A DNA stretch of 64,000 nucleotides from Seminavis robusta (Eukaryota; Bacillariophyta; Bacillariophyceae; Naviculales; Naviculaceae), in the NCBI GenBank assembly GCA_903772945.1, contig CAICTM010000230.1, positions 1 through 64,000 of the forward strand, written 5' to 3'. The notes beneath the pieces are model-generated. The model saw only the letters and a program-made list of their open reading frames with translations. It had not been told where the DNA came from and made no database searches. The translations under genes were made by a program, and so were the position numbers. Below, piece after piece: positions 57,683 to 64,000 of the stretch; within the stretch, counting starts at the first letter, position 1; each line of letters begins with the position of its first letter.

Positions 57683-60339
57683 CTACCACACACTTGCCAT
57701 GCTCAAGTCTTGGGTGGCAAGCACGTCGTAAACACAGGATTTGATTTCTTCAGCATCTGCCAAATGCTTGCAGGCCTTGTCAGCATCAGCCTCAGTCAAG
57801 CTGGACTCAGCCAGGCGGCGCTTGCGGAGCTTCTGAGCCGCTTTGAAAGCAGGAGGCATGACACACTTGCGCCCAACAACAGCTCCCTCATAGGAGTGGA
57901 ACAGTTTGGGCTCGCTGCCAAGCACCTGCCACTCTTGCCCAAACTCGATGTAGTCTTGAATGAAAGTCTTGCCATCACGGGCAAGCCTCTTGCCGTTTTG
58001 GTCGTGACTCCCAAGAAGACCCAGAGAGTTCTCATAGTTCGAGGAGTCCTTCCAGTCCACATCAATCTTCACAAAGCTCTTGAACGTCTTGAAGACAATG
58101 AACTCCTTGTGTGAATCTTTGCCCGTCACCAAATAAACAAGGGCTTCGCGAACATTGGGTCCATGCTCCTTGTAACGGACCATGAAACCACCAAGATCAG
58201 CTCGGAGCATATTCTTGCCCACTTGCTTGGGGGCTGCTTCGCCATTGATCCAGAGCCAATTGTCACTGCTAGGATCAGCCTTGATCTCCAAGGAGGCATC
58301 ACCAATCCTGATGGCAGCAGACTCAACAGAGCTCCAGAAATCTTCAATCTTGGTGCGAATGTGAATATCCATTCCCAAGCCGTTGCCGAAGTCAGGGTTA
58401 TGCAGGAGTACAAGATCACATTCACCGTGGTAGTCATAGAGTTCTCCACCAAAGGTCTGCGGAAAACATTGAAAAGCATGAAGGAAAGATTTAGGTTGAA
58501 CCCCGACAGAAGAGAAGAACAATGCAAGGAACAAAACACCAAACGCTTACCTTGAAATGAGGATCACCCTGGACGAAGACATGTTCAGTGGCAACATCAC
58601 CTGGGGACGGGCCATCCGGTGCGGGTGGTGGTGTCGTGGGGCTTGCCACTGGGGAAGCCTCTGGTGTAGCAGTTGGAGAGCCGGTTGGGGCTTCGGTGGG
58701 TGAGGCTGTTGGGGCTCCGGTGGGCGAGGCTGTAGGGGATCCAGTGGGTGGGGATACATTGACTCCACACCACTCGCCGTTACAGTTTCCCTCACAGTTT
58801 GATTGAAGCTTGCTGCACCAGCCACCGGCTTGTTGGCCACCGCATCCACTGCCATTAGTGACGCAGTATCCGGTGGGTGTAGCTGGGGTAGGCGCAGGCG
58901 CCGCGGGTGTGGGTGCTGGGTTCCCGGGATTGCACCAATTTCCATTACAGTTTCCCTCACAGTTTGATTGAAGCTTGTTGCACCAGGTACCGGCTAGTTC
59001 ACCATCACATCCATTGCCATACTTGACGCAGTATCCTCCGGTGGGTGTAGCTGGGGTAGGTGCCGGTGCGGCGGGAGTGGGTGCTGGGTTTGTGGGCTCC
59101 TTATAACAGTCTGCTCCTACACAGTTGACACAGATTTCAATGTGGCTGATGTCTGCAATGTTACCGCCACTGTTGGTGGCAGCAAAAAAATTGCCGCCAT
59201 TGTTCGTGTTATCATAGAGAACACCACCGTTTCCACCCTTCATCTTGATGGCCAAGTTGGAATCCCCCTCGCCACTCCAAGAAATGGTGGCGGACTTGTC
59301 AGAATTGCACTGTACTGTGACACTGATCTTATCAGCAATGCCACAAGACCCCTTGACTTGACCATTGCTGATGGCATCAAGAGTGAAAGAACCACCTTGG
59401 CAACCATTCATCTTCCACCCATAATCAAATCCAAAGGGAGGAGAAGATCCTCCTGAGACACACTGGGGATTACCACTGTATGTTCCATAGCTCACTCCAG
59501 AGGGAACTGGGTCTGCTCCACAGCCAGAGGTGGAACCTGTCTTGTCGTCGGTAGTAGATGGGTCTGTGCCGGATCCACAATTAATCGTACCTGTAAAGGT
59601 ATCACCGTGCAGCTGAAGGCTTCCAGCTTGGGCATCAAGCTCCTTGGCATAGATGGCACCGTCCACATAGCCAGCTCCATTCAGGACAATAACCTTGGCG
59701 TTTGGGGCAATGATGGTTGGACCAAACTGGCGGCCTCCTGCATCTGCAATGTAAATGTCATCGTAAGTATTGAAGACAGCAAGCGTGAGACCATCGTCAT
59801 TGCCGTCGCCACCAGGGACGAAGTCATCGACAGTGTAGGGTCGAGAGCTTCCACCGGAAGTGTACACAACAACATTTGTGCTGTTCTGGGCATGGGTGGC
59901 AATGTAGTTCATCCGTTCATACAAGTTATCAGCAAAGCAGCTGTCTCCGTATTGTACTCCACTGTTAAAGTTGAAGGTACATTGTCCCTGCTTCTCCTTG
60001 ATGTACGACTTGGTTTTATCCACAGTAGCACTCTCATTGGGACTTCCATCGGTTCTACGATATGAAGAAGAGGCAAATGAAGTGAGACTGACTGGCCAAC
60101 GAGACCATGCAACCTGACACAGCTTATCGATCTACTTACAGAGTACCACCAACGGCAATACCGTAGTACATGCTATGGGCAGCAATATTGGCATTCCCAA
60201 AGGTGACTACTGAGTAGCTGAATGCAGCAGGGGGAATGGCACAAACCTCTGTTGCGATATCAGCAGGGCATGGATCATTAGCACTGGCCACCATCATGGT
60301 GCTTGCCAGTAGGAGGGTGATCAAGTTGAGTCTCGTCAT
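57683..60339 (-). CDS. Secreted CAA-vWD (GDPH) adhesive-type protein B
   Basis: Three exons, 60339-60140, 60054-58551 and 58456-57683, in consistent phases (2 and 0), give 825 residues with no break. The signal peptide MTRLNLITLLLASTMMVASA is followed by the CAA domain (about 22-230), nearly identical in order to protein A. An AIKMKGGNGGVLYD...ISHIEIC module, two Cys motifs (each with QSNCEGNCNG) separated by PAPTPAAPAPTPATPT linkers, a PTGSPTASPTG linker and the vWD domain starting QGDPHFK complete it. The C-terminal region includes RKRRLAES (codons at 57815-57826), a kexin/furin-type site. The second intron cuts exactly behind GDPHFK. The likely role is adhesion or extracellular matrix, by analogy with diatom trail proteins. 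Confidence 0.85.
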
Positions 60340-62738
60340 TGTTGATGTAGGGTTGTTGGTTGCTGTTTGCTTTGGTTGCTAGCAGTTTAAAAGGACCTCT
60401 AAAAAGGAAGAAGTGAGCACAAATCGTTGAGCATCGAAAGATCCGCTTTGGCTTGACCAGAGCATCTCTTGGGCTGCATCCAAGCAAGACATCCAGATTT
60501 CTGGTTGGGAGTTTCGAACGATTGCCTGATGACTTGGCGCCACAATTGACGGTCCCTTCCAGTTTTCAATTGCTAGTAGACCTATGACTGCCAGGTACAG
60601 TACACCCGGTAGCTACTCGAGAGCTAGAAAGATGCCAAGACGCCAACAATAATATTGTGTGTAAGAGGTCTTTTCAAAGTCGCTTGTAGCAGAATCCACG
60701 GTCTGCTTCATGTTCTCAGGTTTGGCACCAGTGCTGTGCCGCTACCGGTACGTTGTTCCGGCGTTCCGGACTGTTCATGTCATCATAAACATATTGCGAG
60801 AGAGCACTTTGGAGTCGCGAGCTAGTATACTTTATGAATCAGTACACAAAAGTGTTCAACCTTTGAACTTGGAATGTCCAGTCATATGTTATTAGATTTA
60901 TTGCCAGATCTCTGAGATCCCACAACATCAAACCACATCATAGAGTATCATAGCAGCTTCATTGCTGACGTGCACATCATGTGTGCCGATTCGATTCCCC
61001 ACCCCGCCAAGACTTATTTCGTACGAATGTACTCAGTACAAGACTTAGTAGTGAAGTAGTGTTAAACTTCGCATGACCAGTAGGAAAATGAGAATTAATG
61101 GAGATGACTTGGTTTCTCCTTCTTCAGTCCTCTTCTGAGATCCAAGTCAAACAACTTACAGGTGAGGAACACTGAGGAAACCAGCGGCTATGCATACTAG
61201 TACCGGTAACCGGTAACCAGCAAACAGCAAACCCCTTTTATTCACTGTGATGCTGCCATTAAATTTTGGCTATGCATATTCACTGCAGCGCTGCAGCGTG
61301 TGGATGGGTCAATTACGTCTGTACTGGTACCGGTAGGCATATGTCATACCGGTAGCTGTCGACGTCAATTCCGGGTTGGTTGCCATGACTCGACTCGACT
61401 CGACTATAAGCGCATCAATGTGGTAGCACACATGCTCCAATTAGAGTGGCTGCCACCAAGAAGCCAACCACTCATTGCTGCCAAAGAGGACAATGGTGTC
61501 CTTTTTTTCGAATGAACGGCAAGTCGCTACGGCTCCTAGCCACGGCTACTATTGATACGGCTACTACTACTAGTCGATGCCAATGTTGGTATGGCTGGAG
61601 CTTTGTTGTTTGTCGATCGATCGATCGTCGGTCTTTTTCATTGTGCTTTCACGATCGCCACAGATTGCTGGCTGCCACCGACTGACTGTTGGCTCTTCCA
61701 TGAGTTTTTAAAAACTGGATCGATCGGCCTGTCCCCTCTGTTGCCGCCTTATGACTCACCATGGTAGCCACCGACTGACTGGCACCACCGACTGTGGTTC
61801 CTCCTACCGGTACTCCTCCGACTGCGGCCGTTGTCGCCGTCTTCGAACGCTTCCAGCCCATGGTCGCGATTTTTCGATTTCGACAACAACAACAAAAAAA
61901 ACCTTACGTCTTCGACGGATCCCCCCTACTGGGCTTGCAGGATGGACGAGCCCGGATGCACCGAACAATGGGCTGGTTGTGGATCAGAGGACAATGTCGT
62001 AAGGTAGCTTCAATGGGACCCAGCACGTATGTATACTCCTCCTGATATCAGGAGCAGGGGAGGGTGTTGGAGAGGGGTGTGGTCGCTCTGTTAGTGGTTC
62101 TTGTCGATGGTGTTCTTGTGGCTGTGCGTTTGATGTCTTTTTCTTTTTAGGGCTAGTGGTGGAAGGTGGATTGGATTGGGGTGCTGTACGGTAGGGCTTG
62201 GCTTGGCGCTATCATCGCAAGGCTGGTTGCTGCTTATGTAGTACGAGGCTTTGCAGGATCGATCCAAGGGGAGGAGGTGCTAAAATTCGCGAAGATACAA
62301 TCTGATGACACAGTCAAAAACAAGCTCCAGAGCGTCCATTCGACTGCTGCCACTGCCAATACAGACAGTGGCAACACTATGAACAAGGTTAGTAGGCTCG
62401 GTTTGGTCTCCAATGGCATCGTATCTTGGTGATTCGATTTCATCAACAGACCCGCACCTCGAAACAGTAATGGAAAGTTGTTATGGCCATGGAAATGGCG
62501 GACGACACACTGGACGTCCACGGAAGCATCCTCGATTGCGCAAGGAAAACGGCGCTACGCCTCTGGGGGCGCTTGCTTGCTAAAAACACCGAAGAACACA
62601 ATTGCGAAGCTCACATTAAAAACTGCGACATGCAAACCCCTCTAATAAATAATCTCAATTACTGCTTTAAAAGAGCTATGCAACAGCTACCTTCGTCACA
62701 CAACCAAATGGGTACTGCACACAACATCCAACTACCTA
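60340..62738. other. Intergenic region between adhesive genes B and C
   Basis: 2.4 kb. GGTACCGGTA words occur at about 60742, 61200-61216, 61325 and 61805. A (GACTC)n run lies at 61386-61402. An 88-codon frame at 62166-62432 has a weak hydrophobic stretch but no recognisable motif or homologue, so it is not called. The 300 bp left of 60339 should hold the upstream region of gene B (transcribed leftward). Confidence 0.4.
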
Positions 62739-64000
62739 TTACCAAGCACTGGCCAAGTTCAAGTCTTGGGTGGCAAGGACATCATAGACACAAGCATCCT
62801 TCTCTGCGGCATCCACCAAGTGGTTGCAAGCAGCCTCGGCTTCTTCACGTGGCATACCCTCAGCAAGGCGGCGTTTGCGAAGAGCCTGTTTAGCACCACC
62901 CGTATCAGGAAGGATGCACTTATTGGGTGGCAGCACAGCTCCATCATAACTGTGGAACAGCTGGGGCTCAGTAGCCAGCACCTGCCATTCCTGGCCAAAG
63001 GCATTGAGGTCCGTAATGGCCTCTCCGTCACGACCGAGGCGAGCTCCGTTGTGAGCATGACTTCCCAGAAGCCCAGTAGAACCATAATAGTTCTCACTGT
63101 CCTTCCAGTCAATGTCAACACGAACAAAGGACTTGAAAGTCTTCAGGATGATGACTTCCTTTACACCTTCCAAGTAAATGTTGACTTGACGAGTGAGCCC
63201 AAACTTGCCATCAGTCTCCTTGTAGCGCACCATGAATCCAGAAAGACCAGCATGGTTCCACTTTCCATCCTGCAAGTCTCCATTGACTTGTCCATTGATC
63301 CAAAGCCAGTCCTTTCCATTGTCATTGGCAAAGATCTCAAGACTGCTATCTCCAATGCGGACAGCAGCAGACTCTACAGATGACCACCAGTCAGTAATCT
63401 TGGTTCGAATGTGGACGTCCATGCCCAGCTTGTTCTTGAATTCAGGATTGCGAAGCAGGACAAGATCACACTCTCCATGGAAGTCATAGAGCTCTCCGCC
63501 GAAAGTCTTGAAGTGGGGATCTCCACGAGCTGAAAACAAGGAAAGGAAGGAAAATGTAATGAGCCAACCGGAAAGGGACAAAGAAGATCAACATGGCATC
63601 ATCAAAGTACTTACTGAACACCAAGTCAGTGGTCACATCAGTGCTGTCTTGGTCATCTGGGCACTGAGCAAAAGCACAAGTGGGGAGAATCCTTTTGACA
63701 ACAGTTCCATCATCACAGGTGTGCTCTTCACATGGGTCACACACGAAATCACAGTTTTCATTCACGACACCATTAGCACCTCCATTCGGATTGGCAACAG
63801 ACTGGCTTCCAGGGAAATAGTTAGGTCTCTTGTTGACACCATTGTTTTGGTTGAAGTTAGCTAGACCACCTTGACCATTGTTGTCCTCACCAATGGCATA
63901 GCGGTCTACAGTTTTCGGAGTCCAGCCATTGCCAGCGTTTCCGTGACAAACATTAACCCGTTTACATTCACCATCCTTGTTCATCAAGTCAGCACCCTTC
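62739..64000 (-). CDS. Secreted vWD (GDPH) protein C with VCHG module, partial
   Basis: The gene enters from the right edge in frame and is read leftward: exon 64000(edge)-63615, intron, final exon 63529-62739. The visible upstream part has VNVCHGNAGNGWTPKTVD, a motif common in bacterial secreted proteins, then an Asn-rich stretch and a Cys cluster (CDFVCDPCEEHTCDDG). The final exon is the vWD domain beginning RGDPHFKTFGGELYDFHGECDLVLL, clearly closer to protein B than to A, with WQVLATEPQLFH and the basic site RKRRLAEG (62868-62879). The N-terminus, signal peptide and any CAA domain lie outside the window. Confidence 0.8.

Noticed and set aside
62166-62432. 88-codon frame with a weak hydrophobic start
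   Set aside because: No signal peptide cleavage pattern, no homologous feature and no clear splice partner.

Overview
The window looks like nuclear DNA of a raphid pennate diatom. Genes are separated by 0.1-3 kb. Introns are few and short, mostly 75-150 nt with GT/AG ends. Intergenic DNA is littered with the words GGTACCGGTAC and CTAGCTAG. The products are diatom-like: a SulP transporter with STAS and cNMP-like parts, a VTC polyphosphate polymerase, LRR membrane proteins, and PT-rich secreted proteins ending in a GDPH/von Willebrand D domain. The style resembles Seminavis robusta, but the species is an inference.

Left part (1-23 kb): a membrane-anchored SET-like protein, a four-exon SulP transporter, an LRR membrane-protein gene carrying a stop and a frameshift, a secreted cysteine-rich repeat protein, a 1,609-residue RING/coiled-coil tail-anchored protein, a divergent DRE-TIM metallolyase-like gene with a 10-nt micro-exon, and a VTC protein that joins a degenerate SPX-like region, the VTC catalytic tunnel, a DUF202 membrane part and a C-terminal propeller-like region.

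Middle part (23-39 kb): about 3 kb of gene-poor DNA, then two paralogous gamma-glutamyl-carboxylase-like (GGCX) genes in opposite orientation with the same intron position. Between them lie an RTRAF/CLE-family RNA-binding protein and a MICAL-like FAD monooxygenase. A small SnoaL/NTF2-like protein follows.

Right part (39-64 kb): a roughly 7-kb many-exon gene for a kexin-like membrane protease built from two S8-P modules. The first module keeps the Asp/His/Asn/Ser set. The second keeps only the Ser. A HIT protein follows, then three secreted proteins that share the GDPH/vWD C-terminus. Two of them carry an N-terminal choice-of-anchor A (CAA) domain and the third a bacterial-type VCHG module. 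CAA and GDPH domains are the parts described for diatom adhesive trail proteins, so 49-64 kb is best read as an adhesive-protein cluster of bacterial ancestry. Two of its products carry an RKRR motif, a typical kexin/furin site, near the C-terminus, which makes the neighbouring convertase a plausible processing partner. That link is inference.

No rRNA, tRNA, CRISPR array or intact mobile element could be supported. A MITE-like hairpin lies at about 53.28-53.46 kb.
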